Counted from the stretch's first letter, positions 17,542 through 27,481 are shown. The stretch is 64,000 nt of DNA from Pseudomonas sp. MMS21 TM103 (GCF_022132145.1 NZ_JAJISP010000001.1:930001-994000); one strand, 5' to 3'. Translations and numbers: made by a program. Notes: generated from the letters alone by a model not told the origin.

Positions 17542-18336
17542 TTAGACGGCGACCGGCGCGCTGATGTGCGGATGGGCCTGATAACCGAGCAGTTCGAAGT
17601 CCTCGAACCTGAAGGCGAAGATATCCTTCACCGCCGGGTTGAGCTGCATGGTCGGCAGCGGCAGCGGCTCACGGCTCAGTTGCAGGTCGGCCTGCTCGAG
17701 ATGATTGGCGTACAGGTGGCAGTCACCGCCAGTCCAGATGAAGTCACCCGGCTGCAGGTTGCAGACCTGGGCCACCATCAGGGTCAGCAACGCGTAGCTG
17801 GCAATGTTGAAGGGCACGCCGAGGAAGATGTCGGCCGAGCGCTGGTACAGCTGGCAGCTCAGCTTGCCGTCGGCGACGTAGAACTGGAACAGCGCATGAC
17901 ACGGCGGCAGGGCCATCTGCTCGACCAGCGCCGGGTTCCAGGCCGAAACGATCAGGCGGCGCGAGTCCGGGTTGTGCTTGATCATCTCGATCAGCTTGCT
18001 GATCTGGTCGATCGACTGGCCGTTCGGCGCCGGCCAGTTGCGCCACTGATAGCCGTAGACCGGACCGAGGTCGCCGTTCTCGTCGGCCCACTCGTCCCAG
18101 ATGCGCACGCCGTTGTCCTTCAGGTACTGGATGTTGGTGTCGCCCTGAAGAAACCACAGCAGCTCGTGAATGATCGATTTCAGGTGGCACTTCTTGGTGG
18201 TCACCAGGGGAAAACCGGCGGCCAGGTCGAAGCGCATCTGATGGGCGAACAGGCTGTAGGTGCCGGTGCCGGTGCGGTCGCTCTTGAAGGTGCCGGTGTC
18301 GCGCACCAGGCGCATCAGGTCGAGGTACTGCTTCAT
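17542..18336 (-). CDS. thyA: Thymidylate synthase
   Basis: 264 residues, identical in length to E. coli ThyA. It methylates dUMP to dTMP using methylene-tetrahydrofolate, producing the dihydrofolate that FolA recycles. The catalytic cysteine lies in [12 protein letters not shown] near residue 146, followed by [18 protein letters not shown] for dUMP binding. The same frame stays open far upstream, across lgt, but homology starts at [11 protein letters not shown] (18336). The ATG overlaps the lgt stop by ATGA, indicating translational coupling. Confidence 0.98.
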   Translation of the reverse strand: MKQYLDLMRLVRDTGTFKSDRTGTGTYSLFAHQMRFDLAAGFPLVTTKKCHLKSIIHELLWFLQGDTNIQYLKDNGVRIWDEWADENGDLGPVYGYQWRNWPAPNGQSIDQISKLIEMIKHNPDSRRLIVSAWNPALVEQMALPPCHALFQFYVADGKLSCQLYQRSADIFLGVPFNIASYALLTLMVAQVCNLQPGDFIWTGGDCHLYANHLEQADLQLSREPLPLPTMQLNPAVKDIFAFRFEDFELLGYQAHPHISAPVAV

Positions 18337-19136
18337 CGGGCGGCTCCCTGGACGGCTTGGCGGTGGTAGGCGAACCAGATCAGGCCCACGCCGAGCAGAA
18401 TCATCGGCAGACTGAGCACCTGGCCCATGGTCAGCCAGTTCCAGGCCAGATAGCCGAGCTGCGGATCCGGCACCCGGACGAACTCGACGATAAAGCGGAA
18501 CAGCCCGTAACAGGCGGCGAACATGCCCGACACCGCCATGGTCGGCCGCGGTTTGCGCGAGTAGAACCAGAGGATGGCGAACAGCGCCACACCTTCCAGG
18601 GCGAACTGGTAGAGCTGCGAGGGATGGCGCGCCAGTTGCTCGGGATCGGTGGGGAAGACCATGGCCCAGGGCAGGTCGGTGGCCTTGCCCCAGAGCTCGG
18701 CGTTGATGAAGTTGCCGATGCGCCCGGCGCCCAGGCCGATCGGCACCAGCGGCGCGATGAAATCCATCAACTGGAAGAAGCTCTTGCCATTGCGCTTGCC
18801 GAACCACCAGGTCGCCAGCATCACGCCGATAAAGCCGCCGTGAAACGACATGCCGCCCTTCCACACCTGCAGGATCAGGCTCGGCTGGTCGATATAGGCC
18901 GCCAGGTCGTAGAACAGCACATAGCCCAGGCGACCGCCGAGGATCACCCCCATGGCCACCCAGAACACCAGATCGGAGAGCTTTTCCTGGTTCCAGTTCG
19001 GCTCGAAGCGGCTCAAGCGGCGCGAGGCCAGCCACCAGGCGCCACCGATACCGATCAGGTACATCAGGCCGTACCAGTGAATTTTCAGCGGGCCCAGGGC
19101 AATAGCCACGGGGTCGATCTGCGGGTAAGGCAGCAT
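18333..19136 (-). CDS. lgt: Prolipoprotein diacylglyceryl transferase
   Basis: 267 residues. An inner-membrane enzyme that moves diacylglycerol from phosphatidylglycerol to the lipobox cysteine of prolipoproteins, the first step of lipoprotein maturation. Seven hydrophobic segments are expected; the family signature [17 protein letters not shown] is present near residues 135-150. The lgt-thyA pair is conserved in many proteobacteria. It starts 9 bases after the TauE-like gene, so the three probably share one transcript. Confidence 0.97.
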   Translation of the reverse strand: MLPYPQIDPVAIALGPLKIHWYGLMYLIGIGGAWWLASRRLSRFEPNWNQEKLSDLVFWVAMGVILGGRLGYVLFYDLAAYIDQPSLILQVWKGGMSFHGGFIGVMLATWWFGKRNGKSFFQLMDFIAPLVPIGLGAGRIGNFINAELWGKATDLPWAMVFPTDPEQLARHPSQLYQFALEGVALFAILWFYSRKPRPTMAVSGMFAACYGLFRFIVEFVRVPDPQLGYLAWNWLTMGQVLSLPMILLGVGLIWFAYHRQAVQGAAR

Positions 19137-19145
19137 GTTAATTCC

Positions 19146-19928
19146 TCACATCAAAAAATTCACGCCAACGCTGAACAGCAGCAAGGCGAACAGGCGCTTG
19201 AGCAGGCGTGGCGACAGACGATGCGCCAAGCGTGCGCCAAAACGGGCAAAGAACATACTGGTGAAGGCAATCCCGGCCATGGCGGGCAGATAGACGAAGC
19301 CCAGGCTCCACTGCGGCAATTGCGGGCTGTCCCAACCCAGCCACATGAAGGTCAGCGCACCGGCCACGGCAATCGGCAGGCCGCAGGCGGCGGACGTGGC
19401 CACCGCCTGCTGCATGGGCACGCTACGCCAGGTCAGGAAGGGCACGTTGAGCGAACCGCCGCCAATCCCGAAAATCGCCGAAGCCCAGCCAATTACGCCA
19501 CCGGCGACGGTCAACACCAATTTGCCAGGGACCGAGCTGATGGCCTTGGGTCTAAGGTCCAGGGCCATCTGCAGGGAAACAAGGATCGCGAACACGCCGA
19601 TGATCTTCTGCAGCTGCGGCCCCTTGATCGCCGCGGCGGTCATGGCCCCCAGGGCCGCGCCCAACAAGATACCCAGGGTCATCCAGACGAAGATCGGCCA
19701 GCGCACCGCTCCGCGCCGATGGTGTTCCAGTACCGAGTTGACCGACGTGAAGACGATGGTCGCCAGCGAAGTCCCCACCGCCAGGTGGGTGAGCACGTTC
19801 GGGTCGAAACCCTGGGCGGCGAAACTGAATACCAGCACCGGCACGATGATGATCCCACCACCGACACCGAACAGCCCGGCCAGAACGCCAGCAGCGGCGC
19901 CAAGCACCAAATACAGCAAGATTTCCAT
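19146..19928 (-). CDS. TauE/SafE-family sulfite/anion exporter-like membrane protein
   Basis: 260 residues from the ATG at 19928. A longer reading to 20009 adds 27 residues that do not resemble the family. Two related halves of about four membrane segments each are visible; the first carries LGVLAGLFGVGGGIIIVP-like sequence and the second GWASAIFGIGGGSLNVPFL, the duplicated glycine-rich motif of TauE/SafE (DUF81) proteins. Substrates of the family include sulfite and organosulfur compounds; the substrate here is not evident. First gene of the likely TauE-lgt-thyA operon. Confidence 0.88.
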   Translation of the reverse strand: MEILLYLVLGAAAGVLAGLFGVGGGIIIVPVLVFSFAAQGFDPNVLTHLAVGTSLATIVFTSVNSVLEHHRRGAVRWPIFVWMTLGILLGAALGAMTAAAIKGPQLQKIIGVFAILVSLQMALDLRPKAISSVPGKLVLTVAGGVIGWASAIFGIGGGSLNVPFLTWRSVPMQQAVATSAACGLPIAVAGALTFMWLGWDSPQLPQWSLGFVYLPAMAGIAFTSMFFARFGARLAHRLSPRLLKRLFALLLFSVGVNFLM

Positions 19929-20067
19929 CGCCACCCCCGAAAACAATGCGCAATGGTAATCGCCGCAGGCTGATGCGGGAAGCGCGGAGCGGACTTGGGA
20001 CTTGCACAATAGGACAGCTACGCTTCAATCTTAGTACCTCAAGCCTGCTGCCCCCGATAGGACTCCC

Positions 20068-20814
20068 ATGTGCCTGATCGTATTCGCTTGGCGTCCCGGC
20101 CATGAGTTGCCGTTGGTCATGGCGGCCAACCGCGACGAATTCTATGAACGCCCCAGCCTGCCGCTGGCGCAATGGCCGGACCTGCCTGGAGTGATCGCGG
20201 GGCGCGATCAACAGGCCGGCGGCACCTGGCTGGGTGTCGGCCCCGGGGGCCGTTTCGCCGCGCTGACCAATATCCGCGACCCGCGCCAGCCGCCGCGAGG
20301 CCGCTCCAGGGGCGAGCTTCCCATCCAGTTCCTGAGTGGCCCGCTCGATCCGCAAGCCTTCTTGCACGACCTGACGCAACGCGCCGGCGACTATTCGGCT
20401 TTCAACCTACTACTCGGCGACCACCAGCAACTCTGGCTGCTGAACTCACGCGCAGGCGAGCCCGTGCAACTGACGGGGGGGCTCTACGGCCTGTCGAATG
20501 CCGAACTGGATACGCCCTGGCCCAAGGTGGAAAAAGCCAAGGCGTTGCTCGATGAATGCCTGATAGAGCCACAGATTCCGTCGCTACTGGACTTGCTCCA
20601 TGACTGCCAACAGGTCGAAGACGCCCGCCTACCCGACACCGGTGTAGGCTTGAATACCGAACGCCTGCTCTCGAGCATTTTCATCGCCACCCACAGCTAT
20701 GGCACCCGCGCCAGCACGGTGCTGCTGGTCAAGGCCGACGGTTCGCGAACCCTGGTCGAGCGCAGCTACGGCCCCTTTGGCGCCTACCTGAACGAGGTGA
20801 GGATCGAGCGCTAG
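20068..20814 (+). CDS. NRDE (TANGO2-like) family protein
   Basis: 248 residues. It starts MCLIVFAW and contains AANRDEFYERP, the NRDE motif that names the family; Cys2 would be N-terminal after removal of the start methionine. The family includes eukaryotic TANGO2, linked to haem or lipid handling, but no bacterial reaction is firmly assigned. AGGA lies a few bases before the ATG. It converges with ptsP, 18 bases away. Confidence 0.85.
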   Translation: MCLIVFAWRPGHELPLVMAANRDEFYERPSLPLAQWPDLPGVIAGRDQQAGGTWLGVGPGGRFAALTNIRDPRQPPRGRSRGELPIQFLSGPLDPQAFLHDLTQRAGDYSAFNLLLGDHQQLWLLNSRAGEPVQLTGGLYGLSNAELDTPWPKVEKAKALLDECLIEPQIPSLLDLLHDCQQVEDARLPDTGVGLNTERLLSSIFIATHSYGTRASTVLLVKADGSRTLVERSYGPFGAYLNEVRIER

Positions 20815-20832
20815 GAGCTTCCCGCCTGGGAT

Positions 20833-23112
20833 TCAGGCCTGGATATCCGACGCCGGATTGATCATACGGCCCAGGCCGAGGTTGCGCAGGGCCAGTTGCA
20901 GGGTGCTGTGGATCACCTGCGGATTGTCGATGGTCATCACCTGCGCCAGCAGCTCCTTGGCCTTGCCCAGGCTGATCTGACGCAGCAGCCACTTCACCTT
21001 GGGCAGGTTGGTGGCGTTCATCGACAGACTGTCGAAACCCATCGCCATCAGCAGCACTGCCGCCGCCGGGTCGCCGGCCATTTCGCCACAGATACTCACC
21101 GGCTTGCCTTCGGCATGGGCGCCTTCGACCACCGTGCACAGCGCTTGCAGCACTGCTGGGTGGAGAAAGTCGTAGAGATCGGCGACGCGCGGGTTGTTGC
21201 GGTCCACCGCCAGCAGGTACTGGGTCAGGTCGTTGGAGCCGACCGAGAGGAAGTCGACCTGACGCGCCAACTCACGAACCTGATAGACCGCTGCGGGGAT
21301 CTCGATCATCACCCCCACCGGCGGAAGAGGGATGTCTACGCCCTCGTCGCGCACCTCGCCCCAGGAACGGTGAATCAGGTGCAGCGCTTCTTCCAGCTCC
21401 TGGATGCCGGAAATCATCGGCAACAGGATGCGCAGGTTATCCAGGCCTTCACTGGCCTTGAGCATGGCGCGGGTCTGCACCAGGAAGATTTCCGGGTGGT
21501 CGAGGGTGACGCGGATGCCGCGCCAACCGAGGAAGGGGTTTTCTTCCTTGATCGGGAAGTAGCTGAGCGCCTTGTCACCGCCGATATCCAGGCTGCGCAT
21601 GGTCACCGGCAACGGATGGAAGGCCACCAGCTGCTCACGATAGATGGCCAGCTGTTCCTTCTCGCTGGGGAAACGCTCCTTGATCATGAAGGGCACTTCG
21701 GTACGGTACAGGCCCACGCCCTCGGCGCCGCGCTCCTGAGCGCGCTTCACATCGGCAAGCAGGCCGGTGTTGACCCACAGCGGCATACGGTAACCGTCCA
21801 GCGTCTCGCACGGCAGGCCACGCAAGGCATCGAGACCCTGGGTCAGCTGACGCTCTTCCTCGACCACCTCGGCATACTGCTTGCGCAGGAGCTCGCTGGG
21901 GTTGGTGAAGACCTCGCCATGGTAGCCGTCGACGATCAGCTGGATGCCGTCGATCTTCGAATAGGGCAGGTCGACCACCCCCATCACCGTGGGAATACCC
22001 ATGGCGCGGGCGAAGATCGCCACATGCGAGTTGCCTGAGCCCTGCACCGAGATCAGGCCGACCAGCTTACCCTCGGGCACTTCGCCGAGCATGGCCGGCG
22101 ACAGTTCCTCGCTGACCAGGATGCAATTATCGGGATACACCAGGGTCTGCTGGCGCGCCTGCTGCAGATAGGCGAGCAGGCGCCGGCCGAGATCCTTGAC
22201 GTCGGAGGCGCGCTCGCGCAGGTAGGCATCGTCCATCAGCTCGAAGCGATTGACGTGCTCGCCGATCACCTGGCGCAAGGCCCCCTGGGCCCACTGCCCG
22301 GTCTTGATGACCTTGACCACCTCGTTACCCAGGGCGGCGTCTTCCAGCATCATCAGGTAGACATCGAACAGCGCGCGCTCTTCCGGACGCAACTGGCTGG
22401 CCATCTTCGCCGACAAGGCGCGCATGTCGTTGCGCACGCCGTCCAGAGCGGTGCTGAACAGCAGCAACTCGGCGGCGACGTCCTCGACGTGCTTGTCCGG
22501 CACCACCTCCAGGTCGGCCGCCGGCAGCACCACCACGGCCGTGCCCACCGCCGCACCGGGAGAACCCGGCACGCCAATGAACTTGGCCTCCTGGATGCCC
22601 TTGCCTTGCCTGCCCAGGCCACGGATCGAACCGGTTGCCTCGGCATGCGCGATAACCCCGGCGAGCTGAGCGCTCATAGTCACCAGGAAGGCTTCTTCGC
22701 CCTCGTCGAACTGGCGCCGCTCCTTTTGCTGGATCACCAGCACGCCCATCACCTTGCGGTGGTGGATGATCGGCGACCCTAGAAAGGAGGCATAACGTTC
22801 CTCGCCGGTTTCGGCGAAGTAGCGGTAGCGCGGGTGAGCGGCGGCGTCTTCCAGATTGAGCGGTTCTTCGCGGGTGCCGACCAGTCCGACCAGGCCCTCG
22901 TTGGGGGCCATGCTGACCTTGCCGATGGAGCGCTTGTTCAGGCCATCGGTGGCCATCAGCACGAAGCGATTGGTCTCGGGGTCGAGCAGGTAGACCGAGC
23001 AGACCTGGCTGCCCATGGCCTCTTTGACCCGCTGCACAATGATGCCCAAGGCCGCCTTGAGATCCTTGGCAGCATTAACTTCCTGGACGATCTTGCGTAG
23101 CGTATTGAGCAT
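20833..23112 (-). CDS. ptsP: Phosphoenolpyruvate-protein phosphotransferase PtsP (enzyme I-Ntr)
   Basis: 759 residues. An N-terminal GAF domain (about residues 1-165), which in relatives senses nitrogen metabolites, precedes an enzyme I module. The phosphorylated histidine is in GSGNSHVAIFARAMGIP near residue 357. The PEP-binding part shows GVMIEIPAAVY, SVGSNDLTQYLLAVDRNN and the catalytic SICGEMAGD. It passes phosphate from PEP to the nitrogen PTS proteins NPr and EIIA-Ntr, which are not in this window. It begins 19 bases after rppH, and ptsP-rppH co-transcription is the usual gammaproteobacterial arrangement. Confidence 0.96.
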   Translation of the reverse strand: MLNTLRKIVQEVNAAKDLKAALGIIVQRVKEAMGSQVCSVYLLDPETNRFVLMATDGLNKRSIGKVSMAPNEGLVGLVGTREEPLNLEDAAAHPRYRYFAETGEERYASFLGSPIIHHRKVMGVLVIQQKERRQFDEGEEAFLVTMSAQLAGVIAHAEATGSIRGLGRQGKGIQEAKFIGVPGSPGAAVGTAVVVLPAADLEVVPDKHVEDVAAELLLFSTALDGVRNDMRALSAKMASQLRPEERALFDVYLMMLEDAALGNEVVKVIKTGQWAQGALRQVIGEHVNRFELMDDAYLRERASDVKDLGRRLLAYLQQARQQTLVYPDNCILVSEELSPAMLGEVPEGKLVGLISVQGSGNSHVAIFARAMGIPTVMGVVDLPYSKIDGIQLIVDGYHGEVFTNPSELLRKQYAEVVEEERQLTQGLDALRGLPCETLDGYRMPLWVNTGLLADVKRAQERGAEGVGLYRTEVPFMIKERFPSEKEQLAIYREQLVAFHPLPVTMRSLDIGGDKALSYFPIKEENPFLGWRGIRVTLDHPEIFLVQTRAMLKASEGLDNLRILLPMISGIQELEEALHLIHRSWGEVRDEGVDIPLPPVGVMIEIPAAVYQVRELARQVDFLSVGSNDLTQYLLAVDRNNPRVADLYDFLHPAVLQALCTVVEGAHAEGKPVSICGEMAGDPAAAVLLMAMGFDSLSMNATNLPKVKWLLRQISLGKAKELLAQVMTIDNPQVIHSTLQLALRNLGLGRMINPASDIQA

Positions 23113-23131
23113 GGCTCGGCTCTAGTCCGTG

Positions 23132-23611
23132 TCAGTCCCGTGCCAGCAGGCGCGGAGCGAGTTCCTTGAGGGCGCGACGATAGACCTCGCGCTTGAATGT
23201 GACCACCTGGCCCAACGGATACCAGTAGCTGACCCAGCGCCAGCCATCGAATTCGGGCTTGCCGGTCAGGTCCATGCGGACCCGCTGTTCGTCGGACGTC
23301 AGACGCAGCAGGAACCACTTCTGTTTCTGGCCGATGCACAGCGGCTGGCTGTGGGTACGAACCAGACGCTGAGGCAGACGATACCTCAACCAACCCCGCG
23401 TGCAGGCGAGAATTTTCACATCCTGCTGTTCCAGGCCGACTTCTTCGTTCAGTTCGCGGTACAGCGCTTCTTCCGGTGACTCATAGTCGTTGATCCCGCC
23501 TTGCGGGAACTGCCAGGCGTCCTGGTTTATCCGACGCGCCCAGAGCACCTGGCCGACATCATTGGTCAGAATGATGCCGACATTGGGGCGAAAACCATCA
23601 GGATCGATCAC
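23132..23611 (-). CDS. rppH: RNA pyrophosphohydrolase
   Basis: 159 residues from a GTG at 23611 preceded by GAGG at 7-base spacing; a longer reading to 23644 adds 11 residues without a ribosome site, and 159 is the length I recall for the P. aeruginosa protein. A Nudix box runs through [20 protein letters not shown] with the conserved glycine, REL and EE residues near residues 37-58. It converts the 5' triphosphate of mRNA to a monophosphate and so triggers RNase E decay. It lies upstream of ptsP in the same operon and diverges from the HAD gene. Confidence 0.96.
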   Translation of the reverse strand: MIDPDGFRPNVGIILTNDVGQVLWARRINQDAWQFPQGGINDYESPEEALYRELNEEVGLEQQDVKILACTRGWLRYRLPQRLVRTHSQPLCIGQKQKWFLLRLTSDEQRVRMDLTGKPEFDGWRWVSYWYPLGQVVTFKREVYRRALKELAPRLLARD

Positions 23612-23749
23612 GGCGCACAACCTCGTAAACGCATGTTTCAGCATTGTTCCACAAAGGTCGCAACAGCGGCAACGCGAGCACCCGAATGGGCAGGCCGGGG
23701 AAAAGTCGCTATCCTGACCGCCCTTCTAGATTTTGTTCAAAGGTGCCCT

Positions 23750-24403
23750 GTGCGTCTGGCTTTATTCGATCTCGACAACACCCTGCTCGGCGGCGACAGC
23801 GATCACGCCTGGGGCGATTACCTGTGCGAACGCGGCATTCTCGATGGTGTCGCCTACAAGACGCGCAACGACGAGTTCTACCAGGACTACCTGGCCGGTC
23901 GCCTGGATATCCGCGACTACCTGAACTTCAGCCTGGCCATCCTTGGCCGCAGCGAGATGGCGCAACTCGAGCAGTGGCACCGCGAGTTCATGCGCGACTG
24001 CGTCGAACCGATCATCCTGGCCAAGGGCGAAGCCCTGCTCGAGGAGCACCGCGCCGCCGGCGACAAGCTGCTGATCATCACCGCCACCAACCGCTTCGTC
24101 ACCGCACCGATCGCCGCCCGCCTGGGCGTCGACACCCTGCTGGCCACCGAATGCGAAATGGCCGACGGGCGCTACACCGGACGCACCACCGACGTACCCT
24201 GCTTCAAGGAGGGCAAGGTCACCCGGCTCAACCGCTGGCTGGCGGAAACCGGTTTCAGCCTGGCCGACAGCTGCTTCTACAGTGACTCGATGAACGACCT
24301 GGCGCTGCTGGAGCAAGTCACCCACCCCGTAGCAGTCGATCCCGACCCGAACCTGCGGGCCGCAGCCGAACAGCGCGGCTGGCCGATCATTTCGTTGCGC
24401 TGA
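23750..24403 (+). CDS. HAD-superfamily (IB, SerB-like) phosphatase
   Basis: 217 residues from a GTG at 23750; AAGGTG stands 6-7 bases before. The frame is open further upstream but the family homology begins here. All four HAD motifs are visible: DLDNTLL near residue 6 (nucleophile and acid Asp), the Thr of IITATNRF, the Lys of EGKVTRL, and [11 protein letters not shown]. Similar proteins are annotated HAD-IB hydrolases or histidinol-phosphatase-like; the substrate is a small phosphorylated metabolite, not determinable here. It diverges from rppH-ptsP. Confidence 0.9.
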   Translation: MRLALFDLDNTLLGGDSDHAWGDYLCERGILDGVAYKTRNDEFYQDYLAGRLDIRDYLNFSLAILGRSEMAQLEQWHREFMRDCVEPIILAKGEALLEEHRAAGDKLLIITATNRFVTAPIAARLGVDTLLATECEMADGRYTGRTTDVPCFKEGKVTRLNRWLAETGFSLADSCFYSDSMNDLALLEQVTHPVAVDPDPNLRAAAEQRGWPIISLR

Positions 24404-24427
24404 ACAACCCGCTGAGCTTGCTTCGTA

Positions 24428-24449
24428 GGCCGCCCAGCGCTGGGCGGCC
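24428..24449. repeat. Perfect 22-bp palindrome downstream of the HAD gene
   Basis: An 11-bp arm (24428-24438) is directly followed by its exact complement (24439-24449). A second GC-rich repeat, CGCCGGCGG/CCGGCGGGG, follows about 50 bases later. It lies between two convergent genes and has no T-run, so it may be a transcript-end hairpin or a remnant of a dispersed palindrome. Confidence 0.6.
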
Positions 24450-24534
24450 GGGCGGCGATCCGTTCGGCGCGCAGCGACGGCCCATCAAGGTTGCGCCGCG
24501 CCGGCGGACTGCCGGCGGGGAGAAGCGCCAACTG

Positions 24535-24975
24535 TCAGGCCGGCTTGGCGCCCATCAGGCCCATGATCACCAGCAACAGCAGGACGATCAGCCCGGCATA
24601 GGCGGCGGTAAAGCCCAGCAGGCGGCTGGACGCCGGCGCTTCACCCAGTGCCTGCCAGGCGGCCAGGCGACCGGCGAGCAGCAGACCGAAGAGCATCATC
24701 ACCGCGAACAGGATGCTGCTACCCAGCAACCAGGTCTGGCCCAGCGGCCAACCGCGCATATTCACCAGCCCCCAGCCACTGACCGGCAGGCTCAGCGCCA
24801 GCAAGCCCAGCAGCGGCAGGCTGATCATGCGGGTGCGCCGCAGCTTGCGCTGCAAGATGTCAGCATCACCACCACGCCGGGCCTTCCACAACATGAAGAC
24901 ATGGGCCAGCACCCCGAGCAGCAGCAGAATGGCGGGCAGGCTGTGAGCAATTCGCAGAAGCAGGTATGAATCCAT
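24535..24975 (-). CDS. DUF2269-like small membrane protein
   Basis: 146 residues from the ATG at 24975; the open frame continues to 25047, but the added residues are polar and the hydrophobic start MDSYLLLRIAHSLPA looks genuine. Four membrane segments are apparent. The LRIAHSLPAI opening and a KARRGGD loop are consistent with the DUF2269/COG5528 group of predicted integral membrane proteins. The ribosome site is weak (AGGGA, 13 bases away). It follows ilvA in the same direction with a 68-base gap. No function is known. Confidence 0.72.
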   Translation of the reverse strand: MDSYLLLRIAHSLPAILLLLGVLAHVFMLWKARRGGDADILQRKLRRTRMISLPLLGLLALSLPVSGWGLVNMRGWPLGQTWLLGSSILFAVMMLFGLLLAGRLAAWQALGEAPASSRLLGFTAAYAGLIVLLLLVIMGLMGAKPA

Positions 24976-25043
24976 AATGCGGTTGTTCCCTGTCGGATGA
25001 CCGACGCAATAAGTCGTTAAGCAATGCGGTGTACGACGGCCGG

Positions 25044-26558
25044 TCAACCCAGAAAGAGGGTGTACGCCGGGTTTTCACTTTCGTCCCAGTACGGATAGCC
25101 GATCGCATCCAGTGCCGCCGGCACCAGATGGCGCTCGGCCTCAGGCACTTGCAGGCCGGCGACCACCCGCCCATCGGCGGCGCCGTGGTTGCGGTAGTGG
25201 AACATCGAGATGTTCCAGCGCCCACCGAGTTTCTGCAGGAAATTGAACAGTGCGCCCGGCCGCTCAGGGAACTCGAAGCGCAGCACCACCTCGTCGCGCA
25301 CCCGCGCGGCATGACCGCCGACCATATGGCGGATGTGCAGTTTGGCCAGCTCGTTATCGGTCAGGTCCACCACCGGGAAGCCCTGGCCTCGCAGGTTTTC
25401 CACCAGGGCGGCGCGCGGGTCGTTTTCCGGGTGGGTCTGCACGCCGACGAAGATGTGCGCTTCCTTGTCGCTGTGGTAGCGGTAGTTGAACTCGGTGATC
25501 TGGCGCTTGCCGATCGCCTCGCAGAAGGCCTTGAAGCTGCCCGGCTGCTCGGGAATGGTCACGGCAATGATCGCCTCGCGCTTCTCGCCCAGCTCGGCAC
25601 GCTCGGCGACATGGCGCAGGCGGTCGAAGTTGACGTTGGCACCCGAGTCGATGCCGACCAGCACTTGACCACTGCTGCCTTCGCGCTCGATGTACTTCTT
25701 GATCCCGGCGACGCTCAGGGCGCCAGCCGGCTCGGTGATCGAGCGGGTGTCGTCGTAGATGTCCTTGATCGCCGCGCAGATCTCGTCGGTGCTGACGGTG
25801 ATCACCTCGTCGACATGGTGCCGACAGACATCGAAGGTGTACTGGCCGATCTGCGCCACCGCGACGCCGTCGGCGAACAGCCCGACCTGTGGCAGCACCA
25901 CCCGCTCGCCAGCAGCCATGGCCGCCTGCAGGCAGTTGGAGTCGTCCGGCTCGACGCCGATGATCTTGATCTCGGGCCGCAGGTATTTGACATAGGCGGC
26001 AATGCCGGCGATCAAGCCGCCGCCGCCGACCGGCACGAAGATCGCGTCGAGCTGACCCGGCTGCTGGCGGAGGATTTCCATGGCGACGGTGCCCTGGCCG
26101 GCAATGGTGTGCGGATCGTCATAGGGGTGGATATAGATGTAGCCCTTCTCGTCCACCAGTTTCAACGAATAGGCCAGCGCCTCGGGGAAGCTGTCGCCGT
26201 GCAGCACCACCTTGCCGCCGCGCGAGCGCACGCCCTGGACCTTGATCTCCGGGGTGGTCTTGGGCATCACGATGGTCGCCTTGACCCCCAGCACCTTGGC
26301 CGCCAGGGCCAGGCCCTGGGCATGGTTGCCGGCGGAGGCAGTAACCACCCCACGCGCACGTTCCTCGGCCGAGAGCTGCGCCAGCTTGTTGTAGGCGCCG
26401 CGAATCTTGAACGAGTACACCGGCTGCAAGTCTTCGCGCTTGAGCAGAATCTGGCTGCCCAGACGCTCGGACAATTGGCTGGCGGTTTGCAACGGCGTTT
26501 CCACCGCGACGTCGTAGACGCGCGAGGTGAGGATCATCTTGACGTACTGTTCGAGCAT
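25044..26558 (-). CDS. ilvA: Threonine ammonia-lyase, biosynthetic
   Basis: 504 residues. It deaminates threonine to 2-oxobutanoate, the committed step to isoleucine, with feedback inhibition by isoleucine. The PLP lysine is in YSFKIRGAYNKL near residue 53, and the phosphate-binding VPVGGGGLIAGIA motif near residue 190. Two ACT-like regulatory repeats occupy residues 330-504, as in the E. coli biosynthetic enzyme (514 residues), rather than the shorter catabolic TdcB. It acts upstream of the IlvD step encoded at 3867-5714. Confidence 0.97.
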   Translation of the reverse strand: MLEQYVKMILTSRVYDVAVETPLQTASQLSERLGSQILLKREDLQPVYSFKIRGAYNKLAQLSAEERARGVVTASAGNHAQGLALAAKVLGVKATIVMPKTTPEIKVQGVRSRGGKVVLHGDSFPEALAYSLKLVDEKGYIYIHPYDDPHTIAGQGTVAMEILRQQPGQLDAIFVPVGGGGLIAGIAAYVKYLRPEIKIIGVEPDDSNCLQAAMAAGERVVLPQVGLFADGVAVAQIGQYTFDVCRHHVDEVITVSTDEICAAIKDIYDDTRSITEPAGALSVAGIKKYIEREGSSGQVLVGIDSGANVNFDRLRHVAERAELGEKREAIIAVTIPEQPGSFKAFCEAIGKRQITEFNYRYHSDKEAHIFVGVQTHPENDPRAALVENLRGQGFPVVDLTDNELAKLHIRHMVGGHAARVRDEVVLRFEFPERPGALFNFLQKLGGRWNISMFHYRNHGAADGRVVAGLQVPEAERHLVPAALDAIGYPYWDESENPAYTLFLG

Positions 26559-26740
26559 GGCGTTATCGCAGGCGGCTTTTCGAGGGAGTCCGCGAGTCTA
26601 CCCCAGGCCCGCGCCGAACGACCATACGAAACCCGGGGTTTTGCCGGCGGGCAGCGCAGCCGGACGGCGATTCGCCGCCATCAGTCGCATGCAGGCCGCT
26701 GGAGAGCAGCCGGGGAACACCGAGCGACCAATTACCAGAG

Positions 26741-26780
26741 CGCCTGGCTCCCACGCAGGAGCGGCTTCAGTCGCGAACCG
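26741..26780. repeat. REP-like palindromic element
   Basis: GCTCC (26747-26751) and GGAGC (26758-26762) form a small hairpin, directly followed by GGCTTCAGTCGCGAA. This matches, from memory, the common Pseudomonas REP motif of the form GGAGCGGCTTCAGCCGCGAA. It sits in the 236-base gap between ilvA and the TetR gene, in which no gene was found. Confidence 0.6.
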
Positions 26781-26794
26781 CCGCCCTCTATGGT

Positions 26795-27415
26795 TCAGGA
26801 CTCCAGGCCTATTCCACGCAGAATCACACTGGTCACCGTCTGCACCGCCCGCTCGAACTGCAGGTCGGACAGCGGCTGGTGATCGTTGAGCACCCCGACC
26901 TGATGGCTGAAGTCGGCGTAGTGCTGGGTCGAGGCCCAGATCATGTAGAGCAGCGCGGACGGCTCCACCGCCAGGATGCGCTTGTCTTCGACCCACTGCC
27001 GGATCTTCGCCTCCTTCATCTTCGCCCAGCTGTACAGGCTGTCATCCAGGGTCGCGCCAAGCATGGGGGCGCCATGGATGATCTCGTCGGCCCAGACCTT
27101 GGAACCATGCGCGCGGGTGCGTGAGTGGTTCATCTTGGCGCGGATATAGGTAGTGAGCACCACCCGTGGATCGTCGTACATCTCGAAGCACAGCGCGTCC
27201 TGCTTCCACACCTCGAGCAGGCCGAGCAGCACCGCGCGATAGAGGTCGTCCTTGGTGCTGAAGTAATAATGCAGGTTGGAACGCGGCAGCCCGACCAGCT
27301 CGGCGATGTCGCCCATGGAAGTGCCGCCATAGCCCTTCTCGGCGAAGACCTGCTCGGCGGCCAGAAGAATCTTGTCGACGTTGCGCCGACGAATCGCGCT
27401 CTTGTGATTGCCCAT
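26795..27415 (-). CDS. TetR-family transcriptional regulator, RutR-like
   Basis: 206 residues from the ATG at 27415; the frame remains open to 27577 but homology starts here. The N-terminal helix-turn-helix is clear (VFAEKGYGGTSMGDIAELVG, then LPRSNLHYYFSTKDDLYRAV). The C-terminal half, with HGSKVWADEIIHGAPML, resembles the YcdC/RutR ligand-binding domain. RutR senses uracil and controls pyrimidine and purine genes; whether this protein binds a pyrimidine is an inference. It is divergent from the SAH riboswitch and ahcY. Confidence 0.87.
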   Translation of the reverse strand: MGNHKSAIRRRNVDKILLAAEQVFAEKGYGGTSMGDIAELVGLPRSNLHYYFSTKDDLYRAVLLGLLEVWKQDALCFEMYDDPRVVLTTYIRAKMNHSRTRAHGSKVWADEIIHGAPMLGATLDDSLYSWAKMKEAKIRQWVEDKRILAVEPSALLYMIWASTQHYADFSHQVGVLNDHQPLSDLQFERAVQTVTSVILRGIGLES

Positions 27416-27481
27416 GTTCGGTCCATTGCGGCGGAATTGGCCAAGGCTACCACCCACTTCCTTCCCGGGCGACGGAAAGCC

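Noticed and set aside
17542..19035. 497-residue reading of thyA fused to upstream sequence
   Set aside because: The upstream half overlaps lgt in another frame; ThyA homology and length fix the start at 18336.
18357..19973. 538-codon plus-strand open frame opposite lgt and the TauE-like gene
   Set aside because: Antisense to two membrane proteins with diagnostic motifs; no ribosome site or domains.
25029..26882. 617-codon plus-strand open frame opposite ilvA
   Set aside because: It lies antisense to clear IlvA sequence and crosses the intergenic gap; no recognisable domain.
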